In this document: positions 14,786 to 23,394 of the stretch, one piece after another | Layout of the letters: each line of letters opens with the position of its first letter | Numbering within the stretch: the stretch's first letter is position 1 | The notes under the pieces: generated by a model | Database searches by the model: none | What the model was told of the DNA's origin: nothing | Seen by the model: only the letters and a program-made list of their open reading frames with translations | Source of the DNA: a virus | Length of the DNA stretch: 24,488 nt | IMG/VR virus record: IMGVR_UViG_3300047175_000272 | Location: 1 to 24,488 of that record | Reading direction: 5' to 3' (one strand) | Position numbers and translations under genes: made by a program

Positions 14786-17083
14786 ATGCCCACCATCGCC
14801 CAGCTTACCCCGGCACAAGCCGCCGCCGACACCGACCAAATCCCCGCCAGCCAGGGCGGCGTGGTGCGCGGCGTCACCCGCGCCCAGATCGTCGCCGGCC
14901 TGCAGCCGCAGATCGCGCTCGCGCAGGGCCAGTTGCTCGGCCGGGCGAGCGCGGGCAGCGGTGCGCCCGAGCCGATCGTGCTGGGGGCGAATCTCAGCCT
15001 GTCCGGCAACACACTCGCCGCCGCCCCCTCGCCCTTCGTGGTTGCCGCACTGCCGGCGGGGGCAACGCCCGCGCCGGCCGATCTGATACCGATTGGCCAG
15101 GGCGGGGCCAATGCCGCCATCCCATATGCGCAGTTCATGGCCGGCCTCGCCGCCCTGCCGGCCGCCAACGCCGCCGGCTTCACCCTCACCCCCACCGGCG
15201 CCACGGCCAGCCGCACTCTCGCCGACCTCGCCGCCGACGCGGTCGCGGTGGAATCCTTCGGCGCCAAGGGCGACGGCGTAACCAACGACACCGCCGCTTT
15301 CGCCGCCGCCGTCGCCTCCGGCCATCCCGTGCGGCTCGCCGCCCGCACCTACGTCGTCAACGGCCAATGGACCATCGCCACGCCGAACGCGGTGCTGGTC
15401 GGCGTGCCCGGCCAGAGCGTGCTGAAGCGGATGGCACAAGCCGGCGGAGCCTGGATCGCGGTGCAGGCGAACGGCTTCGCCGCCGACGGGGTGATCTTCG
15501 ACGCCAACGGTTCCCAGATTGGGCAGGACAGTTGGGGCGTGCTAATCGGCACCTCCTGCACCCAGTCCGACCTGCATCGCTGCGCCTTCCGCAACGCCTC
15601 GGGCGCGGTGCTGGGCAGCGGCCTCGCGTTCGAGGCCAGCGATCCCGCGGTGTGCCAGCATGTGGTGAGGGATTGCGAGTTCAGCGGCAATGCCGTGCAT
15701 GGCGTGTGGGTGCAGGCCTGCGCCGGCGTGCAGCTGCTCGGCTGCCGCGCGCATGACAACGGGCAATACGGCATCGTCGCGGATTTCAACGATCCGGCCT
15801 TCGTCCAAAAGGTCCATCTCGTGCAGATCGCCTTCTGCCGTGCCTGGAACAATCTGCGCGGCATCGCGGTGGGCAATTTCAACGCCACCAACCAGCAGCC
15901 GCCGACCTGGGGAAACGCCAACCCCGACGCGCTGGCCGTCAGCGTCAGCGGCAACATTTGCCACGACAACACGCTGTATGGAATTGCTGCCGCCGGCAGC
16001 GGATTGCTGATCGAGGGCAACCTGCTCGCCGCCAATGGCAGCGTCGCCAATGGCGGCGGCGGGATCCTCGCCAACGTCGCCGCCAGCCGGGTGGCCGGGA
16101 ACATGGTGACCGGAGCAGCCGCCTACGGCATCGATTGCGGCGGCGCGATCGACAGCGACATCGCTGCGAACCATATCGATGGGCCACTCATCGGCATCAA
16201 TTGCGGCGGCGGCCTGTCGATGCGCGTGACCGGCAACCACGCGCTGGACTGCACCGCCTGGGCCATCGTCGCGAACAACGTCGAAAGCGACGGCGCGGGG
16301 AACGGTCCAAGCCACAATTTCGGCATGGCCTGCGACGATCTGACGATCGCCGAGAACTGGATCGGACTCTCCGCCGCCGCCATGGGCGGAATATGGCTGC
16401 ATGACGGCCCATCCAACGTGCTGGTCGCCCGCAACGTATTCATCGGCACGAACGATGCAGTGGTCGGCAAATCCCTGTGGGCCGGCACCGACAGCGTGCT
16501 GATCGAGGGTAATCGCTGGAACGCCGCCGGGCGATTCGTCTGCAACCCGATCGCGGAGAACGGTCTGCAGACCGTGGTGTTCCCAGATATCGCGGATGCG
16601 GTGATGCTGACCGACGCGCCCGCGCCGGTGCAGTCGATGCTATCAGCCTATCAGGCGGCAACCTCGGGCGAGCTGGTGTTCGCGCGGGTCACGTCCGGCG
16701 GCTCGGGCTTTTCCACAGCCACCGTGACCCTCGGCGGCACCGGCAGCGGCGCCGCCGCCCAGGCGGTGATCTCCGGCGGCGTGGTGATCGGTATCGAGGT
16801 CACGGCACCCGGCAGCGGATACGGCCCAACCGGCACCGCCATCCCCGTCACCATCGCCGGGGACGGCACAGGTGCCGCCGCCACGGCAGTATCCGGCATT
16901 CCGCTGCCCGAGGAGCGATCGCTGCGGGTGCATTGCAATGTCGGCGTCACCTTCGCCCGCATCGGTTCCAATCCGCTGCAGGAGAACTGGACGCTGGCCG
17001 ATCTCGCCGTGCCCGCCTTCGGCGATGTCGACTGGACCGTGACCTTCGGCGCCTGGCGGGCTGCCAGGGCGACACGCCCGTAA
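14786..17083 (+). CDS. Tailspike 1, beta-helix (pectate lyase-like)
   Basis: 765 residues, with GGAGG eight bases before the ATG. The N-terminal 80 residues share a module with the next spike (LLGRA at 50-54 and PEPI at 61-64 in both). A motif of the type 'D.IP..QGG...(9)..AQ..AGL' occurs twice (8-39 and 89-121). Then comes VESFGAKGDGVTNDTAAF (155-172), the signature at the start of Pectate_lyase_3-type spikes, and a long parallel beta-helix (about 175-600) of N/G-rich turns. Residues about 625-700 hold two 'V..GGSGF/GY' repeats. A beta-sandwich end closes the protein. Such spikes bind and often cleave surface polysaccharide. The catalytic residues cannot be fixed by eye. Confidence 0.88.
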   Translation: MPTIAQLTPAQAAADTDQIPASQGGVVRGVTRAQIVAGLQPQIALAQGQLLGRASAGSGAPEPIVLGANLSLSGNTLAAAPSPFVVAALPAGATPAPADLIPIGQGGANAAIPYAQFMAGLAALPAANAAGFTLTPTGATASRTLADLAADAVAVESFGAKGDGVTNDTAAFAAAVASGHPVRLAARTYVVNGQWTIATPNAVLVGVPGQSVLKRMAQAGGAWIAVQANGFAADGVIFDANGSQIGQDSWGVLIGTSCTQSDLHRCAFRNASGAVLGSGLAFEASDPAVCQHVVRDCEFSGNAVHGVWVQACAGVQLLGCRAHDNGQYGIVADFNDPAFVQKVHLVQIAFCRAWNNLRGIAVGNFNATNQQPPTWGNANPDALAVSVSGNICHDNTLYGIAAAGSGLLIEGNLLAANGSVANGGGGILANVAASRVAGNMVTGAAAYGIDCGGAIDSDIAANHIDGPLIGINCGGGLSMRVTGNHALDCTAWAIVANNVESDGAGNGPSHNFGMACDDLTIAENWIGLSAAAMGGIWLHDGPSNVLVARNVFIGTNDAVVGKSLWAGTDSVLIEGNRWNAAGRFVCNPIAENGLQTVVFPDIADAVMLTDAPAPVQSMLSAYQAATSGELVFARVTSGGSGFSTATVTLGGTGSGAAAQAVISGGVVIGIEVTAPGSGYGPTGTAIPVTIAGDGTGAAATAVSGIPLPEERSLRVHCNVGVTFARIGSNPLQENWTLADLAVPAFGDVDWTVTFGAWRAARATRP

Positions 17084-17150
17084 CCGTAAACCGCCGCCTG
17101 GCCACCGCACCCCACACCCGAACCCAACCTTCCCCGCGCCGCGTCGGCAT

Positions 17151-17163
17151 GGAGAAGGGGAGG
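17151..17163 (+). promoter_or_regulatory. Strong ribosome binding site that fixes the start of tailspike 2
   Basis: GGAGAAGGGGAGG ends six bases before ATG 17170. An in-frame ATG also lies at 17149, but it has no ribosome site. Only the 17170 start aligns spike 2 with spike 1 without gaps (MPT in both, LLGRA at residues 50-54 in both). The 86-base gap 17084-17169 shows nothing else I can support. Confidence 0.7.
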
Positions 17164-17169
17164 CCACTC

Positions 17170-20100
17170 ATGCCCACCATGCAGCAACTGCCGCAGGCCC
17201 TCATCGTCGATGCCGAGGACGAGGTGCTGCTCGCTCAGGATGGCGAGGCCAAGGTGCTCCTGGTCAGCACCCTGCTCGCCAATACCCAGCCGCGCCTCAC
17301 CCTCGCGCCGGGCGTGCTGCTTGGGCGCGCCGGTTACTTCGTCGGCGGCCCGGAACCGATCGCGATCGGTTCCGGGCTGGTGCTGGACAGCGGCACGCTC
17401 GGCGCTGACGGATACTCCGTCGCATTTCTCGACAGTCCCGCCTTCACCGGCAACCCAACCGCGCCGACCGCGCCGAACGGGGACAGCAGCGACACTATCG
17501 CCACCACTGCCTTCGTGCAGGCGAACCTGCCGCGTCTGGCCATCCAGGGCGATCTGGTCGGAGCGGGCTCCGGCACCGTCACGGTCACGCTGCCACCGGT
17601 CGTCGCGCCCGGCACCTACAGCGCCGTCACCGTCAACACCAAGGGCCTGGTGATCGGCGGCACGACGCTGGATGCAACGGCAATCGACACCGCGTTGGGC
17701 TACACCCCCTATGACGCGGCCAACCCGGCAGGGTTTACTTCTCCTGCCGGACTCGACGTATTTCCAGCCCTGGCCTACGGCGCGTTCTTCGATGGCGTGC
17801 ATGACGATCAGCCCGGCATCGCCGCCGCAATCGCGGCGGCCGAGGCGGCCGGAGGTGGCACTGTGCTGCTCCCCGCCGGGAAGGGATGCCTCGGATCGAC
17901 GCTTAACCAGACCTTCAACAACATCCATCTAGTGGGCGCGGGCGTGGCCAACGTCTCACACAATACGCAGCCGAGCTACGACATCGGCACGGTGCTACAC
18001 TGGATCGGCCCCGTGGGCGGCACGATGGCGATGGTCGGACCGACGGAGAACCTCGTCAACGGCCGTTCCATCAGCAACGCCGATGTGCGTGGCATCCTGT
18101 TCGACTGCGCGTCCACCGCGGCCTATGGTCTTGTGATCGCGTCGGTCAGCCATTCGAAATTCGACATCGGATACTATCAGCCGCTGGTCTGCGGCCTGTG
18201 GATGACGACGGTCTTTCTCCAGGCGCAAACCTCGGCGACCGCGGCCCCGTTCGAGAATAACGACACGCAGCATAATATCACGCGTATCATTGGCTACGCG
18301 GTGTTCTATGGCACTACGAGCCTGACCGCATCAGCTGGGGGAGCCACGACCATTCCCGTCGGCAGTACCGCGAACTTCGCCGTCGGACAGCAGGTGCGGG
18401 TCGGTTCTGGACTCTATATCGTGGGATCGGTTGGCGCGACGACCCTCACGCTGACCACCCCACTCGCCACCTCGGACGGTGTCTCGGGCACGACTGTCGG
18501 TTGTGCCCCGCGCGGGGTCTGGCTGCATGGGCGGACCAATGCGGACCTTCCATCGGGATATTTTCCGCCGGGCGCCACGTCCTTCCCGCAGCTTTGGTCG
18601 GGCAACGTGTCCCTCAATCAGTTCGAAAGCATCACGCTGCTGCATTACAACAGCGGTGATGGGCTGACCTTCGGCAACTCGGACCATAACACCGTTGATA
18701 AAGCTACCATCTACACGTTTCCATCGGGTCACGGCCTAATATTCGACGGTAGCCCAGGCCTCGGCGAGCAATCGGGACAAAACCGCGTCGGATACTGCTC
18801 CGCCGGATCGGTCGTCGCCAAAGGCACCACGAGCTATCCGAATACCAGCGGCGGAACTTTATCGGACGCTTATTTCTGCTCGCAGGACAGCTATATCGGC
18901 TGTCTCGACACCGCCAATGGCAACCCGTTCCCGACAATCGAACCGGGCGCGACCATGCGGGTTAACACCGATACGGACGTGACATCCGGGCCGAGGCTGA
19001 TCACCCCGATTGTCTATGAAGCCGGCTGGGAACCGGTCACCGGGACATTCGTCGCCGACCCGAATACCAGCCTGATGGTGGTGAATAATTCGGCAGACCA
19101 TATGCGTCTCTGCACTGGTACGGGCTCCTATTCCTGGAGCGTGAACATCGACGGCGACACCGGGAACCTTCGCATCTATCCCACAGGCGGATCCTCGATC
19201 GCCGGCATGGCCCTGGGCGGCGAGAGTTCGCCTGCTACCGTGTTGGGCGCATTATCAGTCAACGGACAAACAACTATATGGGGTGCCCTGACGGCCGGCC
19301 CCACCTCGATCACCGGACCGCTTTCGGTCCTTGGTGCCATGTCGGCGGCAACGGCAGCGATCAACGGTGACCTGACCGCGAACAGCGCGTCGGTGGCCAC
19401 CGGCCTGTCGGTCGGCGGCGCCGCATCGGTTGCCGGAGCGCTAGCGACGGCGAGCGCCTCCATCATCGGCGGACTTTCTGTCGGCTCGCTCACCTCATCC
19501 GGGTCGGCGCATATCGGTGGGGCCCTGACCGTCCCCACGCCGGCACCGAGCGACAGTAGCACCAACGCTGCGACCACGGCCTGGGTTACGGCCAAAGCCT
19601 ATCTGCCGCAAATCGCCACCCTCGCCGCATTGCGCGCTACTCCGTTCGCGGCACTTGCTGACGGCACGACCGTGCTGCTCGACGCCTACGCGACCAGGGG
19701 TGATGGCGGGGCCGGCCTGTTCACCTGGACCGCCGCCACCACTGCCGCCGACAATGGCGGCACGATCATCAACCCCACAAGCAACGGCGGAGCCGGCCGC
19801 TGGCTCCGCCAACTCCCGGATGGCCGGGTCACGCCGCAGATGTTCGGCGCCCTGGGCGACGGCGTGACCAACGACACCGCCGCCTTCACCGCCGCGCTAC
19901 TCGCGGGCCCTGTGGTCGTCCCGAGCGCCACCTACCGCATTGCCGACCTCACCATCCCCAACGGCGCGTGGATGGAAGGCGGGGCCGGACTCGGCTATTC
20001 CGGCGATGTCGGTACAAGCCCGGGCACCGGCCAGAAATCTGCCGTCGTCGCTCCGATCCTGCTGGCGGTTGCCGGTACTACGTCCTGCATCCTGAATGTC

Positions 20101-21270
20101 TACGGCTGCAACGACGCCACGTTGAAGGGCTTGTTCCTCGACGGTGGTTCCAATACCCCAACCTGTGACGGAGTCTCGTCTGGCTCGACCCAGATAATGA
20201 TGGAGCATATCACCGTCGTTCGTTGCATTAACGGTCTCGGGTCTGTCAGCAATCCGGACCTCTATACGCATGTCGCTACGCTCATCAACTGCGAGTTTTC
20301 CAACAACACCAACGGCATTTCGAACCTGATCGATACCGCCATGATCGGTGGCGCACTGTCTGCCAATACGATCGGTGTCAATCTCGGCTCAGGCGCCAAT
20401 GCGAACAGCTTCATCGCGGTTCGGTTCGAGTGGAGCATCAACGACGGCGTCGCCGGATATAATGCATCCTCCAACGCTTTCTGCGGCGGACTGTTCGATC
20501 GCAACGCGTGGCGCGGCGTCAATCTTGGCGCTGGCTGTAAGGACTGGACATTCGTCGGCGTTCAGTTTGCGCGCAACGGCTCCAACAACGTCTATCCCAA
20601 CAATAGTCATGTCGCGCTAAACGGGACCACGTCGGTTTTCTTCAACGGCTGTGTCAGCCGCACCGGCACCAACGACGACGGCAGCGGCACGCTCTCGCCA
20701 GCCTATTTCGTCAACTACATCAACAGCAACGCGCTGGTCACCATCTCCGGTTGCGACGTGAGCGGCTATGTCACGGCCTTCGCCTTCGGCAGCAATCCGA
20801 CGAGCTACGTGCAGCGCGACAATTTCGGTGCCGGGGACACGGCGGTCAACGCCGCACGGCCTTATATCGGCGGAGGCGTCGTCGCGCAGACCCTGTTCAC
20901 CAAGGCGCCCGCCACGATCACGCCGGGCGCATCGACCTCCATCGTGCTCGGACAGTCGCCGATTACCACCAACTACAGCACGACGAGTCGCACGCTTCAC
21001 GTCACGGCAGTGAACAATAACAATCCCTACCAGTCCAGCTCGGCACGAGTTGCACTCGGTTTCTATCGCGATACCGCGGTTCACGCGCCCAGTGGCAGTG
21101 CTGCATATGGCGAGACAGGCGGCACCGGGATCATTACCTGGGGCGGCACCGGCAAGCTCCAGCTCTCCGCGTCCTCGGTTGCTTCCGATGGATCATCCTG
21201 GACGCTCGGCATCCTTAATGGCGGGACCTCTGACGGTTCCAACTGGAGTGTCTTCGCAGAGTTGCACTGA
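17170..21270 (+). CDS. Giant double tailspike, two beta-helix modules in one chain
   Basis: 1366 residues. Residues 1-80 match the N-terminal module of spike 1. ATTAFVQANL (111-120) precedes the first beta-helix, which starts near AYGAFFDGVHDDQPGIAAAI (202-221) and is interrupted near 380-430 by a Thr/Val-rich beta insert. Residues about 693-793 are a repetitive Ser/Ala/Gly shaft (GGLSVG, GALTV-type units). A second ATTAWV (801-806) follows, then the GDGGAGLFTW/GRWLR prespike module, then FGALGDGVTNDTAAF (892-906) and a second beta-helix to about 1235. The last 130 residues look like a beta-sandwich trimerisation or glycan-binding domain. Codon use is more AT-rich than in the tail genes. It is probably a polysaccharide-binding or depolymerising spike with two active modules. 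Confidence 0.85.
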   Translation: MPTMQQLPQALIVDAEDEVLLAQDGEAKVLLVSTLLANTQPRLTLAPGVLLGRAGYFVGGPEPIAIGSGLVLDSGTLGADGYSVAFLDSPAFTGNPTAPTAPNGDSSDTIATTAFVQANLPRLAIQGDLVGAGSGTVTVTLPPVVAPGTYSAVTVNTKGLVIGGTTLDATAIDTALGYTPYDAANPAGFTSPAGLDVFPALAYGAFFDGVHDDQPGIAAAIAAAEAAGGGTVLLPAGKGCLGSTLNQTFNNIHLVGAGVANVSHNTQPSYDIGTVLHWIGPVGGTMAMVGPTENLVNGRSISNADVRGILFDCASTAAYGLVIASVSHSKFDIGYYQPLVCGLWMTTVFLQAQTSATAAPFENNDTQHNITRIIGYAVFYGTTSLTASAGGATTIPVGSTANFAVGQQVRVGSGLYIVGSVGATTLTLTTPLATSDGVSGTTVGCAPRGVWLHGRTNADLPSGYFPPGATSFPQLWSGNVSLNQFESITLLHYNSGDGLTFGNSDHNTVDKATIYTFPSGHGLIFDGSPGLGEQSGQNRVGYCSAGSVVAKGTTSYPNTSGGTLSDAYFCSQDSYIGCLDTANGNPFPTIEPGATMRVNTDTDVTSGPRLITPIVYEAGWEPVTGTFVADPNTSLMVVNNSADHMRLCTGTGSYSWSVNIDGDTGNLRIYPTGGSSIAGMALGGESSPATVLGALSVNGQTTIWGALTAGPTSITGPLSVLGAMSAATAAINGDLTANSASVATGLSVGGAASVAGALATASASIIGGLSVGSLTSSGSAHIGGALTVPTPAPSDSSTNAATTAWVTAKAYLPQIATLAALRATPFAALADGTTVLLDAYATRGDGGAGLFTWTAATTAADNGGTIINPTSNGGAGRWLRQLPDGRVTPQMFGALGDGVTNDTAAFTAALLAGPVVVPSATYRIADLTIPNGAWMEGGAGLGYSGDVGTSPGTGQKSAVVAPILLAVAGTTSCILNVYGCNDATLKGLFLDGGSNTPTCDGVSSGSTQIMMEHITVVRCINGLGSVSNPDLYTHVATLINCEFSNNTNGISNLIDTAMIGGALSANTIGVNLGSGANANSFIAVRFEWSINDGVAGYNASSNAFCGGLFDRNAWRGVNLGAGCKDWTFVGVQFARNGSNNVYPNNSHVALNGTTSVFFNGCVSRTGTNDDGSGTLSPAYFVNYINSNALVTISGCDVSGYVTAFAFGSNPTSYVQRDNFGAGDTAVNAARPYIGGGVVAQTLFTKAPATITPGASTSIVLGQSPITTNYSTTSRTLHVTAVNNNNPYQSSSARVALGFYRDTAVHAPSGSAAYGETGGTGIITWGGTGKLQLSASSVASDGSSWTLGILNGGTSDGSNWSVFAELH

Positions 21271-21304
21271 GGGACTTTCTACCTTCTCTGACAGGAGTTC
21301 TTCG

Positions 21305-21568
21305 ATGTCTGACCCACAAGACCCGCCAGATCCGGCGGCGCGCATGCTTGGCCGTCTGGAAGGGCGCGTCGATGCCCTCGACGAGCGCATGAACCGCCAC
21401 GAGACCGCAATCACCGCCCGGCTCACATCGATCGATGCGAAGATCGACACTCTGGTCACCACACTCGCCAGCGGCCTTGGCGGCGTGCGTGTCTTTCACT
21501 GGATCATCGGCCTGCTACTCGCCGTGGGGGGCTTCATCGCCAATCATTTCTGGCACGCAAAAAACTGA
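21305..21568 (+). CDS. Coiled-coil protein with one C-terminal TM segment, holin candidate
   Basis: 87 residues from ATG 21305, with AGGAG seven bases upstream. Residues 12-55 form a charged coiled coil (LEGRVDALDERMNRHETAIT). Residues 64-80 (FHWIIGLLLAVGGFIAN) form one membrane segment, followed by a short basic end. The stop overlaps the endolysin start (TGATG), the usual holin/lysin coupling. Single-TM holins of this coiled-coil type (for example the XhlA/hemolysin family) occur in many phages. It could instead be an accessory membrane protein, since a second membrane candidate lies at 23395. Confidence 0.65.
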   Translation: MSDPQDPPDPAARMLGRLEGRVDALDERMNRHETAITARLTSIDAKIDTLVTTLASGLGGVRVFHWIIGLLLAVGGFIANHFWHAKN

Positions 21569-22110
21569 TGGACGATCCGTTTATCAAGGCCTTTCAGATT
21601 GTGGTTGGTCATGAGGGAGGCTATTCTGATGAATCAAGTGATCCTGGCAACTGGACATCGGGCACGATCGGTGTCGGCCAGCGACGCGGCACCAAATTCG
21701 GAATTTCCGCCGCCGCCTATCCATCGACCGATATAGCTTCCCTCACAATCGATGCTGCGCAGACGATCTATCGGCGTGACTATTGGGTACGAATTCTTGG
21801 ACCGACGTTGCCTCCAAGGCTCGCGCTTCTGGCGTTCGATGCCGCAGTGAACAATGGTGTGGACCGGGCGGCACGGTGGCTGCAGGCCAGCGTAGGAACA
21901 GAGATCGATGGCGATCTTGGTCCGCAGACGGTCGCTGCTATCGCGCAAAGGACTGCGACAGCCGACGAAATCACCAACGTCTGCATCGAATTCCAAGCCC
22001 AGCGCGTGAACTTCATGGCGACTCTGCCAACCTGGCGCAGCTTTGGCCTCGGCTGGGCACGCCGGCTCTGCGCTCTGCCCTATCAATCCCTGTCCTTGGG
22101 AGTGTCCTGA
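21568..22110 (+). CDS. Endolysin, GH108-type N-acetylmuramidase
   Basis: 180 residues, sharing one base with the holin candidate. The N-terminal 'IVVGHEGGYS' (11-20) holds the EGGY motif, with E16 the catalytic acid of GH108 (DUF847) muramidases. TKFGIS (42-47) and 'QTIYRRDYW' (66-74) follow in the usual order. 'LALLAFDAAVNNGVDRAARW' (83-102) is the conserved second core helix. The C-terminal part (about 104-165) contains a DGDLGPQT loop like the family's peptidoglycan-binding domain. The protein cuts the glycan strands of the cell wall at lysis. No signal peptide is seen, so release depends on a holin. Codon use is distinctly less GC-rich than in the tail genes. Confidence 0.92.
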   Translation: MDDPFIKAFQIVVGHEGGYSDESSDPGNWTSGTIGVGQRRGTKFGISAAAYPSTDIASLTIDAAQTIYRRDYWVRILGPTLPPRLALLAFDAAVNNGVDRAARWLQASVGTEIDGDLGPQTVAAIAQRTATADEITNVCIEFQAQRVNFMATLPTWRSFGLGWARRLCALPYQSLSLGVS

Positions 22111-22113
22111 TCC

Positions 22114-23043
22114 ATGAACGGAAATCTGCTGCACGTCGTCGCCGCTATTGCCAACCCGGTACGATGGGAAAGCCGTATCCGTCTCGCCCGCCAGTTCGCC
22201 TCGCACATGCTCGACAGCGGTGTCTCGCTCACCATAGTCGAATGCGCCTATGGGGAACGCCCCTTCGACCTTGCCGATATCCCGCACGTCAATCATGTCG
22301 GCGTGCGGGCTCGGACACTTGTCTGGAACAAGGAGGCGTTGCTGAACATCGGCACGGCGCGCGGCTCGCCGCAGGCGCGCTATATCGCCTTCGTCGACGC
22401 CGATATCCGCTTCCGCAAGCCGGCTTGGGCGACCGAGACCGTCCACGCTCTGCAACAGTACGATGTCGTGCAGCCCTGGAGCGATTGCTACGATCTCGGT
22501 CCGGCCGACGAGCATCTCCATGCGCATCGCTCGTTCTGTCGCTTGTGGGCCGACGGCAAGCGGATCGTGCAGGGGCCGAACGCAACCGGCGGCTACCAGT
22601 TCGGCCATCCCGGCTATGCCTGGGCCTTCACGCGTCAAGCGCTCGATTGGGTCGGCGGACTGATCGACTCCGCAGCGTTGGGAGCGGCCGATCACCACAT
22701 GGCACTCGCGCTGATCGGCCGCGTGACGGACAGCATTCCGGGGAACATGTCGCCGGGCTACCGCGCGCCGCTGCTGCGCTGGCAGGATCGGGCGATGCGC
22801 CACATCGCCGGCAACATCTCCTACGTCCCCGGCACGATCGAGCATCACTGGCATGGCGCCAAGGAGCGTCGGAAATACGTCGATCGCTGGTCGGTCCTGT
22901 CGGACAACGCCTTCGATCCCGACACCGACCTGAAACGAAACAGCTTCGGCGTCATCGAACTCTCCGGCAACAAGCCGAAGCTGCGGCGTGACATCGACGC
23001 CTATTTCCGCAGCCGCGACGAAGACGCCAACACAATTTCCTGA
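22114..23043 (+). CDS. Glycosyltransferase, GT-A fold, phage-borne
   Basis: 309 residues, four bases after the endolysin stop. The GT-A fold is visible: strand LLHVVAAIAN (5-14), 'LVWNKEALLNIG' (69-80), strand 'YIAFVDADIRF' (90-100) with the D-x-D metal/sugar-nucleotide motif at D95-D97, 'GHPGYAWAFTRQALDWVGGL' (164-183), 'AADHHMA' (191-197) with a likely catalytic-base Asp193, and HHWHG (244-248), a common C-terminal metal-binding site. The 'WNK...LN.G' and 'GG(L).D' layout recalls galactosyl/GlcNAc-transferase GT2/GT7 members. The donor and acceptor cannot be read from sequence. Set inside lysis genes, it may modify host surface glycans (superinfection exclusion) or a virion protein. Confidence 0.82.
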   Translation: MNGNLLHVVAAIANPVRWESRIRLARQFASHMLDSGVSLTIVECAYGERPFDLADIPHVNHVGVRARTLVWNKEALLNIGTARGSPQARYIAFVDADIRFRKPAWATETVHALQQYDVVQPWSDCYDLGPADEHLHAHRSFCRLWADGKRIVQGPNATGGYQFGHPGYAWAFTRQALDWVGGLIDSAALGAADHHMALALIGRVTDSIPGNMSPGYRAPLLRWQDRAMRHIAGNISYVPGTIEHHWHGAKERRKYVDRWSVLSDNAFDPDTDLKRNSFGVIELSGNKPKLRRDIDAYFRSRDEDANTIS

Positions 23044-23061
23044 TCGAGAGGAGACCGCGCC

Positions 23062-23391
23062 ATGCGCGTCGCCATACTGACCGCCCTCACGTTGGGCGGC
23101 CTGTCCGCCTGCTCGACCGCGATGCTCACATCGCCAGTCGGACAGTTGTTCTGCGCTCTGCAGATCGATGGTGGCGGCAGCGTCGTGGTCGGGCTGATCG
23201 ATGCCGAGGCATCCGCCCTGCTGCCCGGCGCCGCACCCGTCGCGGTTCTGGCGGCAGGCACGGCGCAGGCCGATCTCGATGCCGAATGCGCCGCCGCCGG
23301 GGCATCCATCGGTGGCACGGGAACGGCCGTCCCGGCACCCCCGGGCCCCGTACCCACTATGCCGATCAACCCGATATCGAAAGGACGCTGA
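23062..23391 (+). CDS. Small lipoprotein, possible outer-membrane spanin
   Basis: 109 residues, with GAGAGGAG about eight bases before the ATG. Residues 1-16 are a signal peptide ending in the lipobox LSAC, so C17 should be lipidated. The mature part has a hydrophobic stretch (VVVGLIDAEA), cysteines at 31 and 76, and a Pro-rich end (PAPPGPVPTMPINP). Rz1-type o-spanins are small Pro-rich lipoproteins encoded near the endolysin, which suggests this role. However, no classical i-spanin partner (N-terminal TM plus periplasmic coiled coil) is visible, so the assignment is tentative. Confidence 0.6.
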   Translation: MRVAILTALTLGGLSACSTAMLTSPVGQLFCALQIDGGGSVVVGLIDAEASALLPGAAPVAVLAAGTAQADLDAECAAAGASIGGTGTAVPAPPGPVPTMPINPISKGR

Positions 23392-23394
23392 GCC

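Noticed and set aside
16933-17169. Extended N-terminus of tailspike 2 overlapping spike 1
   Set aside because: The upstream 79 codons are Arg-rich shadow of spike 1; the strong ribosome site at 17151-17163 and alignment to spike 1 both place the start at 17170.
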